49,800 nucleotides of DNA from Dinochytrium kinnereticum (GCA_027604005.1 JADGJT010000156.1:1-49800); one strand, 5' to 3'; numbered from the stretch's first letter, positions 1 through 11,671 are shown. The notes: a model not told the origin generated them from the letters alone. Translations and numbers: made by a program.

Positions 1-64
1 AGGGTAGAAAGGAGGGGGTGGAACGGTTGAAAGGCTACCTTCAAAAAAATGTCGTGGCGATCTT

Positions 65-217
65 GTGGAAAAGGTTTCAAAAGATTGTGCAGCAAAGGGC
101 AGAAAAAGGTTATCCCAATATCCCTACTTGAAAAACTTATAAAATCTTTTTTCCAAATAATTAAGAAAATGTCGTGCGTGACAAGATTGCCCACAACCTT
201 TTGAAAAGATTTTTTCC
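65..217. repeat. Imperfect inverted repeat
   Basis: The arm at 65-89 and the arm at 192-217 are approximately reverse complements, sharing a core like cacaa[t/c]cttttgaaa. They match at about four fifths of positions over roughly 24 bases, with a spacer near 100 bp. No ORF spans it. It could be a remnant of a small mobile element or chance in A/T-rich DNA upstream of the chitin synthase-like gene. Confidence 0.3.
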
Positions 218-239
218 GACAGGGGTGTACAATTATTTA

Positions 240-264
240 TTATTGATTATTGATTATTGATTAT
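240..264. repeat. 7-bp tandem repeat (ttattga)
   Basis: Three perfect copies of ttattga plus a partial fourth lie in AT-rich non-coding DNA about 300 bp before the first gene. It is a simple microsatellite; nothing in it suggests a function. Confidence 0.85.
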
Positions 265-562
265 GCATCCATCCTCACCCACTCCCTATTATTACTACAT
301 ACATACATATTATATATGTACATTTAAATCACACGCTCCCTGATTCTCTGATCCCCTGATTCGCAGGGATTGCACAGCGTTCATGATTGGAGAAGGACAC
401 GCTGACTTCTAGAAGGCAATGAATTCCTCAACAAACATTCTTCCTCAAGACTGACGGACGCGTTGATTTTGGAGAACGTTCGTCGGCGCTATCAACCGAC
501 GGATTTTTCTTACTGATTTGATCACTGACCGGACCCCCCTCCCCCCCCTTCCACCATCTCCA

Positions 563-3500
563 ATGACGAGAATGACATGGGTGTCGCCCATGGTGTTAAA
601 GTGGATCGGACCCGTTACAATTGTCGTGCCTCCAAGCCGCGGTTCAGGATGGATCCATGAAGTTGAAAAGAACAACGGGGATGGAAAGGTTGAGGGTGAA
701 TCTGAAGAGGAGGAGGAGGAGAATGCAGGAGAAGATCATGAGTCTGAAACCCCAGATCCCCACACCACCACCCTGGAAGAGATTGACGATCACGAAACGG
801 ATGTGGGCGATACGGGTGGAGGGGAGGAGGGTGGTGGGAAATGGACGGACGGTCTGACGTTCACCACCGTGACGCGGTCTTTGGCGGCGTCCGTGGGGAA
901 CGGGATGCCGGTGTCGGGGTGGTTGGGGTCGTCTGGTGGGGATTTTTCTGTGACGCGCAGGGTGGGGTCGTCAACGTCACGTCATGGGCACTTTCTGGAT
1001 ACAATGACGGAAGATGTGACCTCAACGACTTCGTCTCGGGGAACCTCACTCCCACTGACGTCGACGAAGGGGTCGGTTTCATCGACATCACTTCGAAGCG
1101 TCTCACTTTCATCAACGTCAATGGAGAGGTCGGTTTCATCAACGTCGTTTCGGGGAACCTCGCTCCCTCCGTCAACAAGTTCGTCGGTGGGGACGGGTTC
1201 CGTGGTTTCGTCTTTCAAGTCTCCTGTGCGAACGGCGTCACCGGTATCGCATGCCACATCGCGTGGCGTGGGGTTGTCGTCCTCGAAAACGACTGCACCG
1301 CTGGCGGGCGGGACGTTCACGCGTGTCACCTTTCTAACCTCTCAGGAGACGTTGCTCCCTTCCACGCGAATTGTTTCTTCAACGTCTCGCCATGTTTCAG
1401 CTTCCACTGCTCTCATACCACCCACTCCGACCGTCACCCAACCTCGATGGACGTTTAGAACAGGCATGCAGACGTCTCAAACCGCGTATTCAGGCTCTTT
1501 GGATTTCGCAAGCCCGACGGTGCGGTCCGTTCCTGGTTCTCTGTCTACAGCTTTTTCGGAGACGGATTACATTCTTCCTTCTTGGGACTTTAAATTTCCT
1601 TTATCTCCTCCCGATCTTTCCGCAACAACGACACCAGCATCACCCATCGTTTCAAACCCGTCATCCAACCTCTCACTCTCCAATAATCAACTTGAAACCC
1701 CCCCCGAATCCTCCTCCATTCCAATGCTGTCGCTGACGACGCTTCCCCTTCCCTTCCAAATCATCTCCACAATCATCACCCTCCTCTCCCTCCTAGAATT
1801 CACGCTCTTCCTCCTCTCCTTCCTCCACTGTCTCCAAAAATCAACGCACCCTAAAGCGGCGTGGCTCTCCGTGTTGGTCGCCACCGTGTTCCTGGGACTT
1901 CGGTCCATCTTTTTACCCCTCTTTTGGATCAACATGGCGCTTGTTGTGGGGGTGCCAAGTGGAGTGGCGTTTTGGAGGTGGTTTTGGGTCACGTTTTGGA
2001 TTGGCATGGTCGTTTACTTTTTTTTGGTTCTGGTGCCTGTTGGTGCTGTTCTTTGGAATGCTTGGGTTTGGGGAGCGGGTAGGGCCGCTCTTGAGAGGGA
2101 GAAGGGGGAGAAGGGGGAGAAGGGGGAGAAGGGGGAGAAGGGGAGGGATGTGATTGTGATTTTGCCGGTTTATAATGAGCTTCCTGAGGTTTGCTGATTT
2201 TTCTTGATTCGTGGCTTCTTTTTTTCACAACACCCCCTCCTCCCAACGACGATTGTTTAACTCGTCTTTTGTTAACCTCTTTTGGTTTATTTTCCTTTTG
2301 TAAACCCCCCCCCCCGCCCCCCGCAGATACTTCTTCAAACTGTCATGTCGGTCGTGGAGTCACGGTACCCAAAGCAGAATCTTCACATATTGATCGCTAT
2401 GGATGATCCGACTATTTCTCCACTTTACATACAGACTAGAAAGAATCTGGATCCTGGGAATAAGGCTGTTAGAACACCTAGAGTCGATAAACCGGATCTC
2501 TTTGGACACCCTGTGTCGATTGTGTTTAGGGAGGTGGATGTGACCATTTGTAGGTTTGAGCATCGGGGGAAGAGACACACGCAGGTTTGGTGGTTTTTTG
2601 TTTTTGTTTTTTTTTTTGTTTTCTATTAGGAGGAAAGGCGGCGATGCTTTTTTTTATTCTACCAATATTCACATGTGATTCTCTCTCGAACTCTCAACCT
2701 CTCCCCCCTCCCACATTTCCACAGTCAAAAGCCTTCTCCCTTATAGAGCACCTTCAAACCACGCTCCCACCCTCAACGCACCCAACGCACCCCCGCCAAG
2801 ACCCTCTCATACTTTTCCTCGACTCTGACATCATATTGGACCCGCTGGCTGTTCGAATGATGGCGAATGAGATGGTGGGGAATGGAAGGGCGGCGGTGAC
2901 TGGGTTGATTCTTTGCTCGAATCCGGTTGTGAGGTCTTGGTGGGTGTTTCAGGATATTGAGTATGTGCAGGGTCAGATGATGGAGAGACTTTTGGAGAGT
3001 GCTTGTGGGGGGGTTACTTGTTTGCCTGGTGGGTTCTTGTTTTTTTGTTTTTTTTTTTGATGCTTTTTTTTTTCTACCTTTTTTCTACCTTTTTTCTATT
3101 TTTTCTTCTTTTTTTTCTTCTTTTCTTTCCAATATGGAAGGATTGGTTTGGTTGAGAGGAAGGGGAAGGGGAGGGGGAGGAAGATGGTCTATTTCTGAAC
3201 TTTTCTTTTGGTGTCAGTTTTTGAATGATAGAGATTTGGCTGTCTTTTTTTTTTTATCTCTTCTTTCCTTGTTTTTTTCTTCTCTCTTCTCCTTTCTTCT
3301 GTTGCATTTTAAAGGCTTCCTGAATTTCCGCACCTCCCTTTTGGGTTGACTGACGACTCCCAACAGGTGCAATGACGATGATCCGACTCGACGCTCTCCG
3401 CGCAATATCCCACCACTACTTCCACAGCCCTCAAGACCCCCCATCCCCACTGACAGCTCCCCCCGCACCAACCCGACCAAAATCCCTCCCAACACCCTCC

Positions 3501-5059
3501 ACGGATTCCCAGCAAAGGTGGATCGTGAACCCACTCCCCGCTGAAGAATTCTCCCCGCTTGACAGGACGCCCACCTCACCGCAGCCTGATCAAACGATGG
3601 ACATTTATCAGTACGCTTTGGTTTGCCTTGGAGAGGATAGGTTTTTGACGAGGTTGTTGTTGGAGGAGTCTGCGCCTAGGGAGGGGGTTGAGGGTGGGTT
3701 TGGGGAATGGAGGGGACCGTTTTCGGTTGGGTTTGTGGAGGGTGCGGTTTGTAGAACTGTTGCGCCGGATTCTTGGGGGGTGTTTTTGAAGCAGAGGAGG
3801 AGGTGGTTTTTGGGTGAGTTGATTATTTTTTTTTTTCTTTTCTTTCTTCTTTTTCGTTTCTTGGAAGGGAGGGAGGGGTGGGTGGGGGTGGTTTTGTGAG
3901 GAAATGTTTTGCGGTGTTAATGTTTTTTTTGTTTTTCTTTAGGGACGATTGCGAATGAGGCGTGCTTGCTTTGCTCCCCTAATATGTGGAGAAAGGTTGG
4001 TTTTCATTTGTTTTTAAGCGATCATGAACCAAATTAACAATTCCTGCTTTCTTTAATACTAGTACCCGCTACTGGCAACCCTTCGCCTCCTTCACGTCTC
4101 TCTCCGCTCCGTAACACTCCTTACCTATATCCTTCTGATAACCATCATCCTTCTCGCTCTTCAACCGTCCATCGCCTCTGACACAGTCTACACAGTTCTG
4201 ATTCCATCTGCCTTTCTTCTTATCCCGTTGTTTTTGAACTGGTCATGCTTCATGTACTTTGCGATCAGGTTCAAGCGGCTCAAGTTGATGCTTTACCCGA
4301 TCTTTTACTTTGTTCAGCCTTGTGCTTCTTGGATTGTTACTGTGTATAGCTTTTGCACGGCTTTGAGGAGAGGTTGGGGAGGTCCTAGGGCTGGACCTGA
4401 TCGGGCTACTGGGGTTGGTTGTGCGGTTGGGGATGAGTGTAATGATATTATTGCGTTGTACTCGGAAGATTATAATAAGGTTTGTCTGGTGTTTTTTGGT
4501 TTTATTGCCTCTTCTTCTTCTGCTGGATGGAACTGATTGTTTGATACCTCAGACCGTCTACCGCGCGTCCAAGGACTTTTTCCCACTAATCAACCCACCG
4601 GCGCCCCTCAAATCCTCACTCTCCAAGACCCCTCGCTTCCTCCAATCCTCACCCACATGGGGATCAACCGACACCACCGAAACCCAAGCAACCACCCTCT
4701 CAACCACCTCTCGAGCCTCGACCTCCAAACGAGTTCGATTCGACATCGTCCCTCCTCCTAACCCAATGTCAGATGAGATCGATTCTCCCATTGTTTATCC
4801 TGTCACCCCTAGAGATGATGTGACCGTTATGCCCATCCCGTTTGTGGATGCTGGGGGGAGGGGGTCTGTTACCCCTGGATTGGGGCGATTGGTTCCGGAG
4901 ACGGTGGGGGGGGGGATTGTTTTGCCGCCTCCACCCGCGCATTCTCCGCCTGGGGGATGGGTGAGGGTGTCGGATGTGCCGTCGCTGCCGGAGATTGGAG
5001 GGGTGTCCCCCATCACGGATGAGATTGGGGATTGGGATGGAGTTGGGGAGGGGAAGTGA
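563..5059 (+). CDS. Chitin synthase-like membrane glycosyltransferase (GT2)
   Basis: Seven exons: 563-2188, 2327-2584, 2725-3028, 3367-3813, 3943-3995, 4063-4479 and 4553-5059, about 1203 residues. The enzyme family polymerises UDP-GlcNAc into chitin at the plasma membrane. The hallmarks appear in order: PVYNELPE near 533-542, LFLDSD (Asp661, Asp663), CLPGAMTMIR near 727-736, GED (Glu819, Asp820) and QRRRW at 872-876. At least three hydrophobic segments precede the catalytic domain (about 380-500) and several follow QRRRW. Unusual parts are a long Ser/Thr-rich N-terminal region with SST-type repeats, a KGE repeat just before the catalytic domain, and a proline-rich hydrophilic tail. The reading frame stays open upstream to 518, but 563 is the first ATG. 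Exon joins keep the conserved motifs in one frame. The class within chitin synthases is not certain; another processive GT2 is a remote alternative. Confidence 0.85.
2098..2144 (+). repeat. 9-bp coding repeat (gagaagggg)
   Basis: About five near-perfect 9-bp units encode a Glu-Lys-Gly repeat immediately before the GT2 catalytic domain. The repeat is in frame, so changes in copy number would only alter the length of a hydrophilic hinge. Confidence 0.85.
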
Positions 5060-5403
5060 GAACACTTTTTTTTTTTTTTTTTTGCTCTTTCATAGACTGT
5101 AGTTTGGTTTCTGGGGCGTGTCTGAGAAATAGACGGGAGAACGCGAGGTGGTTCTCTGCGTGCTTTTGAACACAGTTTTTTTTTATACTTAAAGAATCCT
5201 TCGTTGATGGTTGAAACCAGGAATGAGTTCAGAAAGGCGCCACAGGAGCGTAACACCGTTCAGTTGCACACACGAGAGTCTCACCTCGAAACTGAAACCA
5301 CCACCACTGCGATCTGTGACGGCCTCCAGCTGATACCTCGCCTCGACCCGCTCCATTCAAGCAGGGACAGCCGTCCGTCGCCAGCCATTCGCCTTGCATC
5401 AGT
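5060..5403. other. Intergenic region between GT2 and TIR genes
   Basis: This stretch of 344 bp separates two same-strand genes. It begins with a run of 18 T just after the stop codon, like other 3' flanks here. No coding sequence is seen. It must hold the 3' end of the upstream gene and the promoter and 5' UTR of the next; no clear TATA box is visible. Confidence 0.6.
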
Positions 5404-8400
5404 ATGATGCTCGGTTGGGGAATCACCTCACCATCATCACAGCAGCACAGCAATCAGCACGCCTACCTTTCTCCATCGTCTTCCTCAGCTTCTGCCACGG
5501 CTTCCTCGTTGAGAAAGGATTCGGTGTCTGCGAGCACTCACTTGTTGAATTCAATCGTTAACCTTGCGCCGACTGCTTTGACTGATCAGAGAGTTGCGAG
5601 GATGGGGGCTCCGGAAGGGAATGCTGTGAGGGTGAAGGTGGCCACGTCCAAGAGGTCGATGGTGGTTGTGGTTAGAAGTGATGCGACCGTGTCGGATTTC
5701 TTGGATGTCGTTTCGTCAAAGATCATTAGAGGGTTTCCTGTTGGGAGCATTGTGAGTTTCTTTGGAGAGTGGTTGATGGGGATTTTGTGGTGGTTGTGGT
5801 TGGGAGTGTGTTTTCTTTGATCAAATGTGGCTGACGGTGCTTCTCTCCATCGCAGGTGCTGAACCCTCAGCCTGTTGTCGCGGCCATGTCAAGAGATGGA
5901 TTTTTCTATGATGAAGATGATATGGTGAGTGATGTGCCATCCTACAACCGTTAGCTAACCAATAAAAACAACAACCATAGGTCCGCTACGCATTCGACCC
6001 GGACACCGAAGTTTTGGCTTTAACCAACGACGAGCTCCGCAAAGTTCTCCGAACCCAACTCGATCCCTTCTTCACGCGTCTTGTCCTCCCATCCCCCGAA
6101 AACCCCATCACAAACTCCTCCCACACGACCCATCGGAACTCCCTAACAGCCTCCCCCTCCCTTTCATCCGCCCTTCTCGCCCTAACAAACGACGCTGACA
6201 CTCCCCAACCCTCCTCATCACCCTTCACAAACGGACCAGACGACGACACCTCCCCCCACCCAGCCAGACACCACCACCTGAAGTCGAGAGCGCATTCGAT
6301 TCGAAACGCGTCCAGAAGGAGCTCGTTGATCGGATCGGTTGTGGCTATCCCGAATCCGACCGCGGAGGAGATCATGGAGCAGACGGTTTTGGCTTCGTTG
6401 GGGGGGGCTCCCATCTTGCCGCCGTTTGGATCGAGGCCTGTGGTGTTTGTGTCGTTTTCGAGGTTGAATTCGGCGAGGATGGTTGGTGGGGATCGTGCGG
6501 TTGGGTCTTGTGATCCTCATGTGAGAGAGTTCTCTTTTGGTGTTTGGTCTTGGCTTGCTCTTTGCTTTGTGTTGGTTTTGTTTTTGTTGTTGTTTTTTGT
6601 TTCGGGAGGGCTAACATAACATTTATTTTTTTCCTTTTTTGAATCCTTGGGATCGTGATAGTGGATTTACAAGGGATTGAAAGAGGCTGGGTTTAGCGTC
6701 TTTATTGACGAGAGTGAGCGTGAGGCTGGTGAACCCCTATCCGAAGAACTCGTCGACATGATGTTGAAAGGTACACGTTACTGGCAAAAACCACCCAAAC
6801 CTAACCAACCCCCCCCATTCCCTCCCACTCACAACAAGCCACCCACTTTGTCACGTGCCTTTCAAAAGAATATGCCGAGTCTCCTCTCTGTGAAGCCGAA
6901 TTTAAATTCTCTCGCTTCAAGAAACGGTTCATCGCTCTCGTTGGTACTTTACCTTCGGCTGGTGGCAGCAATAAGGCGAATCATCGACGTGCGTCGGCCA
7001 TTTGGGGACCATCGTCGAGACCGCCTGTGGTGGCTGGCTCGGATAGGGCTGTTGCGGGATATGTTGCTGGGACGGCTGTTGGACATATGATTGGGGGCGG
7101 GGATGTGGCTTGCATTGATTTTAGGGAGACTTCAAAGGTGGGTTTTGGTTTCTGTGGTTTATGGTTACTGTGATCACCTTGCTCATCGCTTGGTGGACCA
7201 AGTGAGGGAGGATGTTATGCGACATTTGGCTGTAGGAGTTATAACATACTTACTTTTTTTTTTTTGTTTATTTGTCTATATTTTATGACAAAAGGTTACC
7301 AAATCAATGGAAGCCCTTGTGGCGGCACTCCGCGCCGAGACTGAGATTGGTGAGCGCCTTCTCTCCACCACCACCACCGCCACTCCCAACCCGGACGAGG
7401 TGATCAAGTCTTTGAAATCCATCATCGGGTCCAACGCCATCTCTCGTCGATCCGTTCGAATCCTCTCATCCACGCCCACGGCTTCTGCTTCCCGCTTTGG
7501 TGTCACGAAGCGACATCAAGGGACCTCGAATGAGGACATCTTTTCTGTTCTTGGGTATGATGATACCGTTGATCAAGGGGCGGATGTTGTTGTGAATGGA
7601 CCCACGGCGAGACGAGGAAGGATTTATGTTGCTTATTGCTGGGATAACTCTGCGAGCGCTATGAAGAGTATGGGGCAGTTGGTTGGTGTTGGGGCTGGGG
7701 TTTGTGATCCTAGGAGGGTTGCTGTTCGACTTGGGGCTGCTGGGTTTGAGGTTTGGATGGATGTGAGACGACGCGATGTTAGGAGGATTGCTAAAGGTGA
7801 GAGGAGGGTTGCGCGCATGAAACGACGGTTGGAGAATCGATCCATAACTGATCTGATGGAAGATCAGAAAGATGGTGATGCGGACACTGAGAAAGGTGAT
7901 GAGGATACTGTGGACGCTGGCACGTCCCATGAGAACGAGGAAGACGATGTTTCAGATGATGATGACGAGGAGGAGGAAGAAGAAGAAGAAGAAGAAGCGG
8001 AAGACGATGACGAACTCGCCGACGCTCTCACACTTGGTATGGACCACGCAGATTGCATGATAGCCTTTATCTCCGACGAGTTCGCCTCATCCCCTCAACT
8101 CTCCCGAGAGTTCCACTTTGCTCACAACGTTCTCCGCCTGCCCCTCATCCCTGTTGTCGTTGGGGTCGGTGTTGGGAATGTCTGGCGAACGGGGCCGTTG
8201 GGGTCGGCTGTGAGGGGTTACGTCTCTATTGACGCCACGGTGCAGGATGTGGATTTGGATCAGTTGCTTTCGATGATTTATAAAGTTGTGGGGGCTAGCC
8301 CTGCGCCGGAGGGGCCCAGGAGAGAGGGGGTGGAGACGGTCAGGGAGAGTCCGGTGCCGCCTTCTTCGGTGAGCTCGGCTTCGTTTGCTGGGTTTGGGGG

Positions 8401-8449
8401 GAGGGTTGGGCCGGGGGAGATTGCGACGTCTCCTACTTCGTCTATGTAG
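5404..8449 (+). CDS. Tandem TIR-like domain protein
   Basis: Six exons: 5404-5751, 5856-5924, 5981-6520, 6662-6770, 6869-7137 and 7295-8449, giving 829 residues. An N-terminal segment (about 70-160) has alternating strands like a ubiquitin-type or Ras-binding fold. TIR-like domain 1 (about 292-400) shows a first strand VVFVSFSR, then YKGLKEAGFSVFIDE, and the C-helix motif YAESPLCEAEF with Glu366. TIR-like domain 2 (about 554-790) shows IYVAYCWDNS, RLGAAGFEVWMDV, DCMIAFISDEFASSP and SREF with Glu717. The Glu positions match the catalytic glutamate of NAD-cleaving TIR domains such as SARM1 and plant TIRs. Domain 2 carries a long Asp/Glu-rich insertion. No membrane span or signal peptide is seen. 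TIR proteins act in immunity or NAD-linked signalling; the function here is unknown. Domain 1 appears to lack the central strand at the 6770/6869 exon junction. Confidence 0.72.
7960..8022 (+). repeat. Acidic GAA/GAT-rich coding tract
   Basis: Runs of gag/gaa and gat codons encode a nearly uninterrupted Asp/Glu stretch inside the second TIR-like domain. It is a low-complexity insertion between conserved strands and is probably a disordered loop. Confidence 0.85.
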
Positions 8450-10025
8450 ACTTTTTGGTGAACAATGGTGTGGTAAGAGTGAGTTTGAAGCTGCAATTTT
8501 CTTTGGCCTCCCCCCCGCCCCCCGTTTTTTTGTTCTCTTTGCTCTTCTGGGCTATGTGGCCGAGGTTTTTTGGGCTATTGTTCTTTCGTGTCCTTTTTTA
8601 TTTTTTCTTTTTCCTTCTTTTTTTCTTCTTCAGCTTAGCTGCCTTTTATCACCCCTTCAATTTCTGGTCTTTTTTAATGTTCGTCAGTTCACCTCTTCTC
8701 CTTCTTTTTATCTTCTGGTTCTTTCCCTTTCTCTTGCTTTTGCATGTTTGTTTGTTTTTTTTATCCGCCTCGTCATTCAATCAATTTCATAGATGGTTTT
8801 CTTTCCAAAAAAGCAAACATACAAAAAAAACAACTTCGTGGTCTTCTCTGTTTTCTCGCTCCTGCTTCTTTCACTCTGCCCAACTTTCTTTGGTATTCTT
8901 TTGCCTTTGCTTTTTTTTCTTCTTCGTTCGTTTGGTTGTTTGGCTTTCTGTTTTCTTGGAGATGATCACTTTCATACTAAAGGCAATAATAATAGAGAGA
9001 AAAGGGAGTTACGGCATGGTTCTCTTTCTTTTTCTTTTTCGTTTTTTTTTTTTAAATGGGTATGTTAGTCTCGATGAAAGAAAGCTGGTCTTTTAAACTG
9101 TCTTGGTCTGCTTTGTAAATCATTGAGATCTATCATGGTGGCTCGAGTAGGACTATGTCAGATAAAACGATCATCGTAACCCACCCTCCCCGTTATCCAA
9201 AAGTCAAATGTCCCACAGTATCCCATGAAACCTTTTCTAAAGGTTTAGGATCCAGGCTAGTCACCATGCAAAAAAAAAAAACAACACATAACAGTAACAG
9301 GTAATACCTCTCATATTATGTAAAACAACTTCATACGCTTAAACATCCAGACTTTAAGAAGTAGATTAACCCCTCTGTAGCTCTCATAAAACAAAAAAAG
9401 CAAAAGGTAACTGAAGAAAGTGTCATGGCCGCAGGCTGGTTTGAAAGCATGGGATGGTCGAAGTGGCTGGCGTGAGGAGAGTTGAGTCTTGCGTCAAAAA
9501 AAAAAACAAACAAAAAAAAACAACAAACAACAAAAACTTGGGCCTGTACAAAAAAACAATAGACGGAAAGAAAAAAGCAAGTGAGCTTCAAAGTCAAAAA
9601 AAAAACAAAAAAACACAAACAGAACAATAATAAAATAAAAAAAAAACCACAAAAAAAACAATAAGAACAAGAAAGTAAAATGAGCGAGGATGATCAGGGC
9701 TCACCCCTAGGTAATGGGTAGGTATATACAACTTCAAGACCAACACGAACCAACAAAAAAAGGACAAAAAAAAAAGACAATAAAACGACAAGATAAAACA
9801 GTAAAAAAAGTAATAATCATGGACAAAAAAAGAATATGATCAGAACGCATCATAAAGTTATGGTTTGCATTCCAACTGCCATACATCTAGCAAGAGAATT
9901 TAGGAAGTGTGGAAAGCGCAACAAAGACTTCGATCCGTTTGTGTCAAGCAAAGCCTCAATAAGAGTCTTTGGTGGTTCACAATACTGATGACTTCACACA
10001 GGATACACTCTCAAGCATATCCCTA
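8450..10025. other. Convergent low-complexity spacer
   Basis: About 1.6 kb between the stop codons of convergent genes. The left part (8500-9070) is T-rich on the + strand and the right part (9480-9840) is A-rich, so each gene's 3' flank is T-rich on its own sense strand. Open frames here are only low-complexity Phe/Leu/Lys reading and are not supported as genes. Confidence 0.6.
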
Positions 10026-10619
10026 TCATTCCTCCTCAGTGATGGTCTCCAAAGACATCACAGGACGATACGACATGGGTGAAGCAGGGCAAGAAGCCTC
10101 CTCAACCACCATCGCCTCCCCTTCACCACCCGTCTCAAAAGCCAGAGAGCAAGGTGTCAACACCAGCTCATCATCCTCCGAAATGGAGCAGAGCGAGACG
10201 TGCGAAGGAATGGGCGAACTCGGGGTTGGGAAGAACGACGGCATGATCCTCACAGGAGATGGAGAGCCAGATGATCGGCATCCACTGGTTGGAAGGTAAA
10301 GATCTGAGATGGGGAGAGGAGAGGTGGATGGGGGTGGAGAAAGACTACCAGTGCTGCTTGTGCGGTGATGGCGCCTTGATGGGGATGGGGAGGATGACGT
10401 GCGGATTCTGAGCTTTGTGGGAAGGGAGTGGGAGGGGGGTGATGAGCGATGGTGGTTGCGGGATGGTAGGGGAAGATGGCCTTGGGTGCAAAGGAGGGAC
10501 TCTGCAGCGGGTGCGGCCATGGGCAGTGGGGATGATGGCGATGCGTGCTTTGCAGAGGGGGTTGTAGGCAAAGGCATGAAAGCATTGCTGTCTTCCTCGA
10601 GTATCATCTGCATGGTCAT
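10026..10619 (-). CDS. Hypothetical Pro/Ser-rich protein
   Basis: A single uninterrupted frame of 197 residues starts with ATG at 10619 and ends TGA at 10028-10026. The protein is rich in Ser, Pro and His, with several SPSP or SPLP sites typical of disordered regulatory proteins, and an acidic C-terminus ending TITEEE. No known domain is visible. Other minus-strand frames here are also open, so the GC-rich composition weakens the call. Support comes from a TATA-like atttaaat near 10761-10768 and a CCAAT element at 10828-10832, both in minus-strand orientation at sensible distances. Confidence 0.42.
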   Translation of the reverse strand: MTMQMILEEDSNAFMPLPTTPSAKHASPSSPLPMAAPAAESLLCTQGHLPLPSRNHHRSSPPSHSLPTKLRIRTSSSPSPSRRHHRTSSTGSLSPPPSTSPLPISDLYLPTSGCRSSGSPSPVRIMPSFFPTPSSPIPSHVSLCSISEDDELVLTPCSLAFETGGEGEAMVVEEASCPASPMSYRPVMSLETITEEE

Positions 10620-10827
10620 TGCACAGAGAGCAGCGGCAGCGGATGCGATACGGTGTTGAAGGCGGTGGCGTGTTGAAGGGCGAGGGCGAGTCGATGGAGT
10701 CGGATGGATGACGGCCGTCGTTCAAGCGCTGTGGTGGTTGGATGCGAAGGGTGACAAGGAATATTTAAATTCGTGAATAAAGACGAAGAGCAAGGCTGTG
10801 CGACCCCCTGTGGCCAGCTGCGTGCTG

Positions 10828-10832
10828 ATTGG
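10828..10832 (-). promoter_or_regulatory. CCAAT element
   Basis: The minus strand reads CCAAT about 210 bp upstream of the ATG at 10619, with a TATA-like AT-rich octamer (10761-10768) between them. The spacing fits a fungal promoter, but the motif is short. Confidence 0.35.
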
Positions 10833-11170
10833 TTGATAAGCCCTTCCGCCCCAAAAGCAGCAAAAAACACAAAATGTTCGAATCAGCCGCCGATGGGGCA
10901 TCGGATAAACAGTGATATTCTGAGGAATGTTCTCCAACATCTTCATCATCATCATCACATCATCATCATGAATCCATTGGTGCCCGTTGTCCATCCAGCA
11001 TCCTCAGATCACCGATCACACACATATTCAAAAGCTGCTGCAGGATCATAAATATTATTGAAGAGATATCCCAGATTCCTTTGTTCAAAGACTGCGCTGC
11101 TATATTTCTCTGTACATATATTCTGTATTTGCGCGTCAATAATCAACTGGATACTTCACTGCAAGGCAAA

Positions 11171-11671
11171 CTAAGCGCGGTTGCAGTAGAAGCGCGCCCA
11201 GCACGAGACGACGGTGTCCCTCACATTCACCGTGTAGACCAGGTGATCATTGTCCCTGGCGCAGAAGAAAGGCGAGGCAGACGCACCTCCACCATTCGGA
11301 GACGTAAAAGAGTAAGTTGCTGTTCCAACACTCTGCCCGTGCGTCCTGCTCAACCCATCTCGGCTCAGCTGAGAGAGATCAATCTCATTCCCATTGCTGA
11401 ACTTGACGTTTCTGGGGAACGATGCAAAGTTGATGTGCTCAGGAACAACGTTGGGGCCAACAAAGGCAGAGTCGCCCACGACCTTGGCGAGCGCCCTCTC
11501 GAGGGTGCTGTACATGGCGATGTCGGTGAAAAACTTGGCGGAACCATCTGAGTTCTTTTGTTGAACGCAGTGCATCAGGATGCCGACCTGGGCGTTGCCT
11601 AGCTGGGCTAAGGTGGGTACCGCGAAGGCGAGGGCTGTGACGGCGGCGATGAGGCTGTTGAAGGAGACCAT
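11171..11671 (-). CDS. Small secreted protein, unknown family
   Basis: An intronless gene of 166 residues. The start is placed at the ATG at 11671, not further upstream where the frame remains open, because a signal peptide begins exactly there (MVSFNSL, then a hydrophobic core of Ala/Val/Leu ending in PTLAQ) and a TATA box lies 95 bp upstream. The mature part is about 143 residues with four Cys (HCVQQ, FFCARD, VSCW, FYCN), which could form two disulfides. No known domain is recognised. It opens a run of secreted-protein genes to the right. It may be an effector-like or cell-wall-associated product, but nothing in the sequence shows an activity. Confidence 0.75.
   Translation of the reverse strand: MVSFNSLIAAVTALAFAVPTLAQLGNAQVGILMHCVQQKNSDGSAKFFTDIAMYSTLERALAKVVGDSAFVGPNVVPEHINFASFPRNVKFSNGNEIDLSQLSRDGLSRTHGQSVGTATYSFTSPNGGGASASPFFCARDNDHLVYTVNVRDTVVSCWARFYCNRA

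Noticed and set aside
841..1458. Second plus-strand frame inside the first exon of the GT2 gene
   Set aside because: It overlaps the Ser/Thr-rich region in another frame and connects to no downstream exon.
8385..9096. Overlapping Phe/Leu-rich frames suggesting a membrane protein
   Set aside because: They come from T-rich 3' flank DNA; hydrophobicity is an artefact of ttt and ctt codons, and several frames are equally open.
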